This document shows, piece after piece, positions 1 to 5,375 of a stretch of 5,411 bases of DNA. Numbering within the stretch: the stretch's first letter is position 1; each line of letters starts with the position of its first letter. The translations under genes were made by a program, and so were the position numbers. Origin of the DNA: Anaerolineaceae bacterium UBA2274 (GTDB lineage: Bacteria > Chloroflexota > Anaerolineae > Anaerolineales > Anaerolineaceae). The notes below the pieces were generated by a model. The model searched no databases. It saw only the letters and a program-made list of their open reading frames with translations, and was not told where the DNA came from. The stretch is taken from positions 1 to 5,411 of the forward strand of contig DDWY01000029.1 in NCBI GenBank assembly GCA_002347705.1, read 5' to 3'.

Positions 1-2
1 AT

Positions 3-167
3 GCCGGCACACTGGAAATGTTTGGTGAATATTGGCTGATATGCCAGGATTGCGGCAGAAAATACCCCATCTGGGATGGCATTTTGATCATGCGCATTGA
101 TGAAGGCGATAAGTGGCGTGCTACCGAGAAGGAAGACTTGCCCGTGCCTCCTCCCATGCCGGTCTGA
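3..167 (+). CDS. Trm112-like zinc-ribbon protein, C-terminal part (partial)
   Basis: This is the 3' end of a gene that begins before the window; the frame is open from base 3 to the TGA at 165-167 (54 codons). The visible protein contains the segment LICQDCGRKYPIWDGILIM. That matches the C-terminal half of the Trm112/YcaR (UPF0434) family, where a C-x2-C-G-R-x-Y-P-I-x-D-G-I-P block closes a small zinc ribbon whose first Cys pair would lie upstream. Family members are about 60 residues long and often bind and stabilise methyltransferases. The usual Pro after DGI is Leu here, and a Pro-rich tail (VPPPMPV) follows. It ends 26 bases before the LCP gene, so the two are probably co-transcribed. The family call rests on half a protein. 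Confidence 0.7.
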   Translation, partial: AGTLEMFGEYWLICQDCGRKYPIWDGILIMRIDEGDKWRATEKEDLPVPPPMPV

Positions 168-184
168 GTGAAAGCGGCCAGATT

Positions 185-190
185 AAAGGA
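185..190 (+). promoter_or_regulatory. Ribosome binding site deciding the LCP start
   Basis: AAAGGA lies 3 bases before the ATG at 194. The frame is open further upstream to a GTG at 113. Starting there would overlap the Trm112-like gene by 55 bases and add a polar 27-residue stretch ahead of the membrane anchor. The ATG at 194 places the anchor at the normal distance from the N-terminus. The spacing is a little short. Confidence 0.55.
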
Positions 191-193
191 CCT

Positions 194-1606
194 ATGAACA
201 ATACAGAAAATAAAAAGTGGGAACTTCCCCGCGGGAAGTCCTTGGCTGCGTTGATCGTCTTCCTGGTTTTGGGCGTACTGGGCGGATATTTCCTGTTCCG
301 CTTCAGCAGTAATTTTATTGCCACGGCAACAATCTTCAATCCGGGCGGCGCGCCTATACTGAATGATTCTACTGCTGACCCAAACGTTTTGCTCGAACCT
401 GGGATCACCCCAACCCCAACGGCTCCTCCGCTCGACACCTTCACCATGCCGAATGCGTGGGATGGCAAATCCCGTGTTAATGTCCTGGTAATGGGCATTG
501 ATGCCCGCAGCCCTGATGCCGCTAACCCGCTGACCGACACCATGATTCTTTTTACGCTCGATCCGGTCAACAACACTGCTGGCATGCTTTCCATTCCGCG
601 CGATCTTTGGGTAAAGATCCCCGGCTCGGATTACGGCAAGATCAACACTGCCTACAGCATTGGTGAAAGTTTTCAGTTGCCTGGAGGTGGTCCGGCGCTG
701 GCTGCAAAGACCGTTGAAAATCTGCTCGGTGTGCCAGTTCACTACTACGCCCAGATTGATTTCGAGGCTTTTGTCAGCTTCATCGATCAAATTGACGGCG
801 TCAAGATTACCTCAACAGAGAGAGTGCAGCTAAATATTGTTGACACACAATTCTCACAATGGCTGGAACCGGGCACCTACACACTTCCGGGCGACCTGGC
901 GCTGGCATACGTGCGCTACCGCGAGCCAACTGGCGGCGATATTTCCCGCTCGCAGCGGCAGCAGCAGGTAATCTTGGCTATTCGCGACCGCATCCTGGAG
1001 TTCAACATGCTGCCCAAGTTGATCCAGCGCGCGCCAGAACTTTATGCCAGCCTTTCCCAGGGCATCCGCACTAACTTATCCCTCGAACAGATTATTCAGC
1101 TTGGCATAAAAGTGCTCAATGATATTCCGCGCGACCAGATCGTCAATACTGGTATTGGTTGGCAGGATGTGTCTTCTGGCACTTCCCCCGATGGTTTGGC
1201 GATTTTACGACCAATACCGGATCGCATTCGCGCTTTACGTGACAGTGTATTTGGAGGAGGAGGGGCAATCGACGTCCAGGACCCCACCGTCTTGCTGAAT
1301 GTGCTGGCGGAGGAAGCGGCAACGGTCTCTGTTTTTAATGGCTCCAGCACCCCGAATTTGGCTGAGAGAACCGCAGAATACCTGAAAGGTCAGGCTATCA
1401 ACGTGGTTGAACAGGGCGAAGCGGCATATTCCGCCTATACCACGGTCACTTTCTACGGAGCCAAACCCTATACCCTGCACTACCTGGTGGATTTTCTGGC
1501 AGTAACTCAGCCCTATCGGATCATTTATGCCTACGACCCCAACGCGCCAATCCATATTGTGGTGGTGCTGGGGGATGATTTTGCGGCGAGCAATACTTTG
1601 CCATAG
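194..1606 (+). CDS. LytR-CpsA-Psr (LCP) family glycopolymer transferase with LytR_C domain
   Basis: The 470-residue protein has a short cytoplasmic N-terminus, one membrane anchor (about 17-36), a Pro/Thr linker (about 71-80), an LCP catalytic domain (about 95-265) and a C-terminal LytR_C domain (about 376-463, beginning VSVFNGSS). LCP hallmarks are visible: VLVMGIDAR (97-105), TDTM (114-117), SIPRDLWV (133-140), KINTAYSIGE (149-158), VPVHYYAQIDF (180-190), and YVRYR followed by GGDISRSQRQQQ (239-258). Family members act outside the membrane and transfer polyprenyl-pyrophosphate-linked glycopolymers (teichoic acid, capsule, arabinogalactan) to peptidoglycan or protein. The actual polymer cannot be told from sequence. 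One oddity is that the Arg normally found in the R-x-D-T motif is Leu113, while Asp115, Arg136, Asp137, Arg241, Arg243, Arg252 and Arg255 remain. The gene follows the Trm112-like gene closely and ends at a strong hairpin. Confidence 0.93.
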   Translation: MNNTENKKWELPRGKSLAALIVFLVLGVLGGYFLFRFSSNFIATATIFNPGGAPILNDSTADPNVLLEPGITPTPTAPPLDTFTMPNAWDGKSRVNVLVMGIDARSPDAANPLTDTMILFTLDPVNNTAGMLSIPRDLWVKIPGSDYGKINTAYSIGESFQLPGGGPALAAKTVENLLGVPVHYYAQIDFEAFVSFIDQIDGVKITSTERVQLNIVDTQFSQWLEPGTYTLPGDLALAYVRYREPTGGDISRSQRQQQVILAIRDRILEFNMLPKLIQRAPELYASLSQGIRTNLSLEQIIQLGIKVLNDIPRDQIVNTGIGWQDVSSGTSPDGLAILRPIPDRIRALRDSVFGGGGAIDVQDPTVLLNVLAEEAATVSVFNGSSTPNLAERTAEYLKGQAINVVEQGEAAYSAYTTVTFYGAKPYTLHYLVDFLAVTQPYRIIYAYDPNAPIHIVVVLGDDFAASNTLP

Positions 1607-1621
1607 ATAAAACACAGATAA

Positions 1622-1657
1622 AAAAGAGGCTGTCTATCAAAATTGACAGCCTCTTTT
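1622..1657. terminator. Bidirectional intrinsic terminator, hairpin copy 1
   Basis: A perfect 13-bp inverted repeat (AAAAGAGGCTGTC / GACAGCCTCTTTT) encloses a 10-base loop. It lies between the convergent stops of the LCP gene (1606) and the aminotransferase gene (1714). It has A-runs before and T-runs after the GC-rich core, so it can stop transcription on both strands. The core is nearly identical to the hairpin at 2875-2923. Confidence 0.85.
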
Positions 1658-1680
1658 GTTTGATCGAACACTTTTTGAGC

Positions 1681-1713
1681 TCGTTTAGAGGTTAATGGTG
1701 CAAACCTAAACGA
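1681..1713. other. Imperfect inverted repeat abutting the aminotransferase stop codon
   Basis: TCGTTTAG (1681-1688) pairs with CTAAACGA (1706-1713). After a 2-base bulge, GTT (1691-1693) pairs with AAC (1703-1705), leaving a 9-base loop. The repeat directly abuts the TAA of the minus-strand gene. No U-tract follows it, so it is more likely an mRNA 3'-end structure than a terminator. AAACCT (1702-1707) could instead pair with AGGTTT (1721-1726), which would be a competing fold. Confidence 0.4.
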
Positions 1714-2808
1714 TTAACAAAGGTTTACTGTAGCCATGAAGTCATTAATTTTTTGAGAAAGAAAGTCCAGTTGTTCCTGGCTGGTATACTGGTCAATTGC
1801 CAGGGTAAGGATCTTGCTGGTCATCTTCACCGCGAGCGCGTTGCCATTGAGCCGATGGTCAGAGGCCAGATCTTCCCAATGGATGGTCAGACCAATCCCA
1901 TTCTCACCCAAATAATCATTCAATTGGTCCCGCAAGCCGTTGCTGACGTAGACCGGCAAGCCCAAAGGCATATTATCAGGCTGCAGAGCGGGGAAGATCG
2001 GTGAGATTGCGCTGATCCCTGCAATTGACCTCAAGAGCCTGTTGTAGTTTTTGCGCCGAACCTGTTTGATGGCTGACCAATCGAGATGTTCGATCTCATG
2101 GCGCTCCTGCTCATCCCCCAGAACCACGTTATCTTTCGCGTAATACGACTCGGCCAGTGCGAACAGTGACTCAAGCGACTCGCGGTCGCCGATGTCTTCA
2201 AATAAGTAATCTCTCAACTGACTGCGGTATTGACGAATAAGCGGCAGGCGGCGGTTTTCTCTGCCTGTGTAGGCTGCCAGGTAGGGCTTGGTGTCGTGAG
2301 CGGTCTTTAGGTAGCCGCCATCGAAAGGGCAGAGTTTGCGCATGCTGTTAAAAGCAAAATCACCTGTGACCTGAGTCAAAAATCCGGCCTGGGCGTTATC
2401 CTCGATCACGATTCTTCCAGCACGCTGCAGCTCAGACAAATAATTCAGGACATTTGGTTTGTGGGAGAAGCCGAAGTAGTTGATGAAATATACCGCTTGC
2501 TTCTCGCGGAGGTGGCGTTCAAGGTCTTTAGGGTCTATCGAGAAATTTGGGAAGACCTTGTAGTAATCGCAGCTTAAACCGCAAGATTCTAACGTGTCGA
2601 CGATAGTTGGGCAGAGGTATGCCGGCAATAATACCCGGCTAATGCCATGGTCGCGCAGGTAATCGCAGATGACCGTAAGGCAAGCTTTGCCGCCATTCAG
2701 GAAAGTTGTCCCCTCGGAAGGGAAGCTCGGCAGGTCAGTTTTCCAGCGTTCGTCGTAGTAAAATTCGCCTCCAACGAATAAAAAGTCTTCCGGTTCCATC
2801 TTGCTCAT
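1714..2808 (-). CDS. DegT/DnrJ/EryC1/StrS-type PLP-dependent aminotransferase-like protein
   Basis: The gene encodes 364 residues from the ATG at 2808. A TTG at 2811 would add one residue, but AAGGG at 2815-2819 sits 6 bases from the ATG. The protein reads as a fold-type-I PLP enzyme close to the DegT/StrS (sugar aminotransferase) group. Visible landmarks, numbered from the ATG, are a GGKACLTVICDYL helix (39-51) where cofactor phosphate is bound, VIEDNAQAG (134-142) with the Asp that contacts the pyridine nitrogen and the following Gln, and SMRKLCPFDGG (155-165). The Lys of that last motif (158) is in place for the Schiff base, so the enzyme looks competent. DegT-type enzymes aminate keto-sugars of nucleotide-linked sugars for surface glycans or antibiotics; a few are dehydratases. 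No sugar genes lie beside it, so the substrate is unknown. It stands alone between two copies of one hairpin. Confidence 0.8.
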   Translation of the reverse strand: MSKMEPEDFLFVGGEFYYDERWKTDLPSFPSEGTTFLNGGKACLTVICDYLRDHGISRVLLPAYLCPTIVDTLESCGLSCDYYKVFPNFSIDPKDLERHLREKQAVYFINYFGFSHKPNVLNYLSELQRAGRIVIEDNAQAGFLTQVTGDFAFNSMRKLCPFDGGYLKTAHDTKPYLAAYTGRENRRLPLIRQYRSQLRDYLFEDIGDRESLESLFALAESYYAKDNVVLGDEQERHEIEHLDWSAIKQVRRKNYNRLLRSIAGISAISPIFPALQPDNMPLGLPVYVSNGLRDQLNDYLGENGIGLTIHWEDLASDHRLNGNALAVKMTSKILTLAIDQYTSQEQLDFLSQKINDFMATVNLC

Positions 2809-2814
2809 CAACTA

Positions 2815-2819
2815 CCCTT
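2815..2819 (-). promoter_or_regulatory. Ribosome binding site of the aminotransferase gene
   Basis: On the minus strand AAGGG precedes the ATG at 2808 by 6 bases, which supports that ATG over the TTG one codon upstream. I see no convincing -35/-10 pair between this site and the hairpin at 2875-2923. Confidence 0.65.
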
Positions 2820-2874
2820 GCTGGATGTTCCTCTCATAAAAATCAGTCAATCTCAACCTTCCTAAATTGACCAG

Positions 2875-2923
2875 GAGAATAAAAAGAGGCTGTCCACAAA
2901 ATTGACAGCCTCTTTTTATTCTC
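2875..2923. terminator. Bidirectional intrinsic terminator, hairpin copy 2
   Basis: A perfect 20-bp inverted repeat (2875-2894 and 2904-2923) encloses the 9-base loop CACAAAATT. The GC-rich core GAGGCTGTC/GACAGCCTC is flanked by A5 and T5 runs. It starts 7 bases beyond the stop of the glycine-repeat gene on the minus strand and would terminate that transcript, separating it from the downstream aminotransferase gene. The core repeats the hairpin at 1622-1657, but the stem here is 7 bp longer. Confidence 0.85.
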
Positions 2924-2929
2924 ATGTGG

Positions 2930-3211
2930 CTACTTTTTTGCGATAAAGCCCTTGATGAGCCCAACGGTCGCGGTCAAAGCGCCGCCGCCAACGCCGCCGC
3001 CCAACAGGCTGACCAACATCGGAATGATGTCGGTGCCGCCAGTGGAAGCGCCCAACAGACCTGCCAACTGACCACCGCCAAAGCCGCCGATAAGGCCGAT
3101 GATGGTATTGCCAAGTGGACCGAGGTCGAGGTTCTTGAGCAGTTTCGCGATGAGGTTACCGCCGGCTGCTCCGCCAACTAACTGCAAAATGAGGGGTAAT
3201 AAATTGTCCAT
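2930..3211 (-). CDS. Small glycine-zipper membrane protein with three 29-residue repeats
   Basis: The 93-residue product is almost entirely hydrophobic and glycine-rich, with a polar start (MDN) and a basic end (AKK). It divides into three units of 29 residues (about 5-33, 34-62, 63-91). Each carries an L-x-G-G-x-x-G-G core: LVGGAAGG at 11, LIGGFGGG at 40 and LLGGGVGG at 69. Spaced glycines of this kind let helices pack tightly in membranes (glycine zipper), so oligomerisation or membrane insertion is plausible but inferred. I recall similar short proteins in many genomes as uncharacterised, some labelled DNA methyltransferase; nothing here supports that enzyme. The start ATG has a modest AAAGAG site 4 bases upstream. 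The gene has its own promoter and terminator, so it is probably a single-gene transcript. Confidence 0.75.
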   Translation of the reverse strand: MDNLLPLILQLVGGAAGGNLIAKLLKNLDLGPLGNTIIGLIGGFGGGQLAGLLGASTGGTDIIPMLVSLLGGGVGGGALTATVGLIKGFIAKK

Positions 3212-3246
3212 GATGCTCTTTTTTCATGTGAACGAATGATAGTTGG

Positions 3247-3275
3247 ATTATACGACCATTTAAATATCCTGTTTT
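3247..3275 (-). promoter_or_regulatory. Sigma-70-type promoter of the glycine-repeat gene
   Basis: On the minus strand there is a perfect TATAAT (3252 down to 3247). A 17-base spacer separates it from a weak -35, AAAACA (3275 down to 3270), which matches TTGACA at 3 of 6 positions. Transcription would start near 3240 and give a leader of about 29 bases. Confidence 0.6.
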
Positions 3276-3301
3276 TTCGTTAGTATTCCTGCAGGATGAC
3301 G

Positions 3302-3589
3302 CTATTCAGGCTTGTTGATTTCATCCACCAATGCCAGGATTTCCTGGTTGCTAGGGATATCGCTCATGATATGCCCATAGTGGACAAACCGCCGCAAACT
3401 GGCATGTGCGATTACCATCCCAATGTAGCTTGAGAACAACGCACCGGGCAGCGTGCGCAAACCGGTTTGTCAGGTAAGGATAAACAACGTGCAACCCCTC
3501 CTGGGCATATTTAAGCAGCTCGCTGCAATCCGGACAATGACCTTTTGGTGTCGTGCTTCGTCTTGAATCTTAATTCTCGCTTTCACCAT
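3302..3589 (-). pseudogene. Decayed gene resembling the YgbA / nitrous oxide-stimulated promoter family
   Basis: No intact frame spans this stretch, yet protein-like text runs through it on the minus strand. The first frame gives MVKARIKIQDEAR from 3589. A second gives TPKGHCPDCSELLKYAQEGL (3551-3492). A third gives LPDKPVCARCPVRCSQATLG (3477-3418). The first frame then resumes after a TGA (3472-3470) and runs 55 codons to a TAG at 3304-3302, ending PSNQEILALVDEINKPE. The order CPxC-x-ELLxYAxxxL followed by DKPxCAxCPVxC is what I know from YgbA-type proteins of about 100-120 residues, which are linked to nitric oxide stress in E. coli. The region before CPDC is shorter than expected, which suggests an internal deletion. 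I do not recognise the last segment. Indel errors in the assembly could mimic decay. Confidence 0.55.
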
Positions 3590-3591
3590 GT

Positions 3592-3629
3592 TTAAAAGAA
3601 CGCGCCTGAAACTTCAATTTTCAGGCACG
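3592..3629 (-). terminator. Intrinsic terminator of glnA
   Basis: Read on the minus strand, CGTGCCTGAAA (3629-3619) pairs with TTTCAGGCGCG (3611-3601), with one G-U wobble and a 7-base loop. TTCTTTT (3600-3594) follows as the U-tract. It lies 19 bases past the glnA stop and separates glnA from the decayed gene downstream. Confidence 0.85.
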
Positions 3630-3647
3630 TTATAACATTGTGAGCGA

Positions 3648-4991
3648 TCAAATTGTTTCGAGGTAGCGCATGACTTCCCAGTCAGTCACTTTCGTGCGAT
3701 ATTCATTGATCTCAGCTTCCCGCGAAGCAATGAAGGTATCATACAGCATATCACCAAGCGCTTTTTTCATCAGCGGATCAGCTTTAAACTCAATCAAAGC
3801 GTCTTCCAGCGAGCCGGGCAAGGCACCGACCAACAATTGTTCACGTTCTTTTACGTTGAGTTCGTAGAGATTGACGTTGTTAACCGGTTCCGCGCATGTG
3901 ACCGATCGGTCATCAACGGCTTCCAGAGCTGCAGTCAGCATCGAAGCAAACGCCAGGTAAGGATTGGCTGAGGGATCCGGGCAACGCAGCTCAATCCGCA
4001 CCGCCTTCTTATTACCATTGTTTACCTGGGGAACGCGAATTAGCGCTGAGCGGTTCACCTGCGCCCAGGCGATATAGACTGGCGCTTCATATCCAGGCAC
4101 CAGGCGTTTATATGAATTAATGGTCGGTGCCAGCACCATCGAAAGAGACCGTGCATGTTTCAGTTGACCAGCGATGAATTGCTTTGCCAGGTCAGATAGA
4201 TGCATGGCGTTTTTCTCATCATAAAACAGGTTGTTGCCATCTTCGTCGTAAACGGACTGATGGCAGTGCATACCTGAACCAGCAGCTCCATAAATAGGCT
4301 TGGGCATGAAAGAGGCAATCACGCCGTGTTTTCCTGCAATTGCTTTGACAGCTGACTTAAAGGTCTGAACGTTATCGGCGGTCTTCAGCGCGTCATCAAA
4401 CTGGAAGTCGATCTCGTGTTGTCCGAGCCCAACCTCATGATGCCCTACCTCAACTTTCAAACCCATCATATGTAGTGAGGAGATAATCTCGGTTCGAATA
4501 TTGACTGCCTGGTCGTTTGCTGAAAAATCAAAATAACTGCCAACATCATAGGGGACAGGGTGGGTCTTTTCAGGACCATTCCGCAAAAAAAGGTAAAACT
4601 CCGGTTCCGGACCTATGTTATAGGTCCAACCTCGTTCCTCTTTGACCTTTTTTAATGCTGACTTGAGCCGTCCGCGGGGATCCCCTTCAAAGGGCGTGCC
4701 ATTAGGGCGGTAGATATCGCACAAAACCCTCGCGCGCCGGTATTCCGGGTCAGACCACGGCAAGATGGCATAAGTGTCCGGGTCAACTTTGAGGTGCATA
4801 TCACTTTCCTGGATGCGCGCAAAACCTTCCACAGATGAACCATCAAACCAAATTCCATCGTCCAATACCCCCTCGAGCCTGCCAACCGGACCATCCAGCG
4901 ACTTGACCACGCCATTGACGTCGGTGAATTGATAGGATAGAAACGATACTCCATCATCTTTGACACGTTTTAATAAATCTTTGTTGTCCAT
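3648..4991 (-). CDS. glnA: Glutamine synthetase type I (GSI-alpha-like)
   Basis: The protein makes glutamine from glutamate, ammonia and ATP in the cytoplasm, normally as a dodecamer. At 447 residues it has the usual GSI-alpha length. The N-terminal beta-grasp domain includes FDGSSVEGF (49-57). Catalytic landmarks are the metal ligands Glu129 and Glu131 (GPEPEF), Glu186 and Glu193 (HHEVGLGQHEI), and His242 (GSGMHCHQS). Others are Arg296 and Glu302 (KRLVPGYEAP), NRSALIRVP (313-321), and Glu334/Arg336 (RIELRCPDPSANPYLAF). The Tyr376 context (NLYELNVKE) lacks the KxLYDLP form of adenylylated GSI-beta enzymes, so control by adenylylation is unlikely. The AP usual in HHEVAPGQHEI is GL here. The start at 4991 has AGGAG 6 bases upstream; an open frame to 5084 lacks homology and is rejected. 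The gene is monocistronic, with a long leader and its own terminator. Confidence 0.97.
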   Translation of the reverse strand: MDNKDLLKRVKDDGVSFLSYQFTDVNGVVKSLDGPVGRLEGVLDDGIWFDGSSVEGFARIQESDMHLKVDPDTYAILPWSDPEYRRARVLCDIYRPNGTPFEGDPRGRLKSALKKVKEERGWTYNIGPEPEFYLFLRNGPEKTHPVPYDVGSYFDFSANDQAVNIRTEIISSLHMMGLKVEVGHHEVGLGQHEIDFQFDDALKTADNVQTFKSAVKAIAGKHGVIASFMPKPIYGAAGSGMHCHQSVYDEDGNNLFYDEKNAMHLSDLAKQFIAGQLKHARSLSMVLAPTINSYKRLVPGYEAPVYIAWAQVNRSALIRVPQVNNGNKKAVRIELRCPDPSANPYLAFASMLTAALEAVDDRSVTCAEPVNNVNLYELNVKEREQLLVGALPGSLEDALIEFKADPLMKKALGDMLYDTFIASREAEINEYRTKVTDWEVMRYLETI

Positions 4992-5231
4992 TTTTTTCTC
5001 CTGATTAAATAGGTAAGTAATCCAGATTGAAAGACATGAATCAATCTGCTCACCAAGCAAACCCTTTGCCCCGGTTGTCACCACTCGGTATTAAGTTGCT
5101 TTTTTCAAGAAGAATGAAACCCGTGAGGGGCTCCGAAGGCTTCCGCTGATCTGTCCGATTTTCCCCGGCGTTCCGGGTTAGCATATCCCTCGCGGGATAG
5201 AACCTTCACCTCGTCATCTCACTGCTGAGAT
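4992..5231 (-). ncRNA. Structured 5' leader of glnA, class unknown
   Basis: About 240 bases lie between the predicted transcription start and the glnA ATG. I see no gene in them. In minus-strand RNA order the small hairpins are: ATCTCA/TGAGAT with loop GCAG (5231-5216); TATCCC/GGGATA with GNRA loop GCGA (5199-5184); CCCGG/CCGGG with loop AACG (5177-5164); a UUCG-capped element (about 5146-5127); GCAAA/TTTGC (5069-5057); and AGATTGA/TCAATCT (5047-5024). Capped GNRA and UUCG loops packed in a row suggest selected RNA structure. I do not recognise the glutamine riboswitch core (CGTTCA...ACGGAAGTAG), a T-box sequence or another common riboswitch core. No clear leader terminator is seen, so any control might act on translation. 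Confidence 0.45.
4998..5002 (-). promoter_or_regulatory. Ribosome binding site of glnA
   Basis: On the minus strand AGGAG is followed by six A residues and then the ATG at 4991. It fixes the start there rather than at the upstream in-frame codon at 5084. GATTA (minus strand, 5022-5018) can pair with TAATC (5007-5003), just before this site, so its access could be affected by leader folding. Confidence 0.85.
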
Positions 5232-5235
5232 CCAT

Positions 5236-5264
5236 ACGCTATATCTTCGCTATACAATTGTCAA
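5236..5264 (-). promoter_or_regulatory. Likely main glnA promoter
   Basis: A perfect -35 TTGACA occurs on the minus strand (5264 down to 5259). The -10 is weak: TATAGC after 15 bases (5243-5238) or TAGCGT after 17 bases (5241-5236). A strong -35 with a poor -10 is common at activator-assisted promoters. The start would be near 5229-5231. Confidence 0.5.
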
Positions 5265-5282
5265 TCCAAAAACATCCTTTCA

Positions 5283-5296
5283 GTAAAATATTTTAC
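5283..5296. promoter_or_regulatory. Palindromic operator of NtcA/CRP type (GTA-N8-TAC)
   Basis: GTAAAATATTTTAC is a perfect 14-bp palindrome and fits GTA-N8-TAC, the consensus of the CRP-family nitrogen regulator NtcA, which controls glnA in cyanobacteria. Its centre lies about 58-61 bases upstream of the predicted start, a normal place for a CRP-type activator upstream of the -35. It also overlaps the -10 of a possible second promoter. A/T-rich palindromes can arise by chance, and the binding protein is not in the window. Confidence 0.45.
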
Positions 5297-5317
5297 ATCA
5301 CAAAACTGAAAAATCAA
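5290..5317 (-). promoter_or_regulatory. Possible second, upstream glnA promoter
   Basis: On the minus strand TTGATT (5317-5312) and TAAAAT (5295-5290) are separated by 16 bases. They match the consensus at 4 and 5 of 6 positions. The -10 lies inside the palindrome at 5283-5296, so a protein bound there would block it while possibly aiding the downstream promoter. Confidence 0.3.
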
Positions 5318-5375
5318 TACCTCATTTTTTGAGGGTGTTGAAAAACAAGTTCAAAATTGACGTTTTAGGCAAAAT

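Noticed and set aside
113..193. GTG start of the LCP gene 27 codons upstream
   Set aside because: It overlaps the preceding gene by 55 bases, and the added residues are just the other frame of that gene.
1622..2923. Composite transposon with the two hairpins as its ends
   Set aside because: No transposase lies between them, no target duplication is visible, and both hairpins sit exactly where terminators are needed; kept only as a dispersed-repeat finding.
2924..3181. Plus-strand open frame opposite the glycine-repeat gene, rich in Ala and Gln
   Set aside because: The composition is what the antisense of glycine- and leucine-rich codons gives; the minus-strand gene has a promoter, start site and terminator, and this frame has none.
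3296..3433. Plus-strand 45-codon open frame in the decayed region
   Set aside because: It mirrors the open minus-strand segment codon for codon, has no ribosome binding site, and its protein resembles nothing I know.
4992..5084. N-terminal extension of glnA by 31 residues (MVTTGAKGLL...)
   Set aside because: Glutamine synthetases of this type start near MDNKDLLKRV, the ATG at 4991 has an excellent ribosome binding site, and the extension would run through leader hairpins.
5101..5231. Known glutamine riboswitch (glnA RNA) upstream of glnA
   Set aside because: The conserved CGTTCA...ACGGAAGTAG core is not found; GCGGAAGCC is only a partial look-alike.
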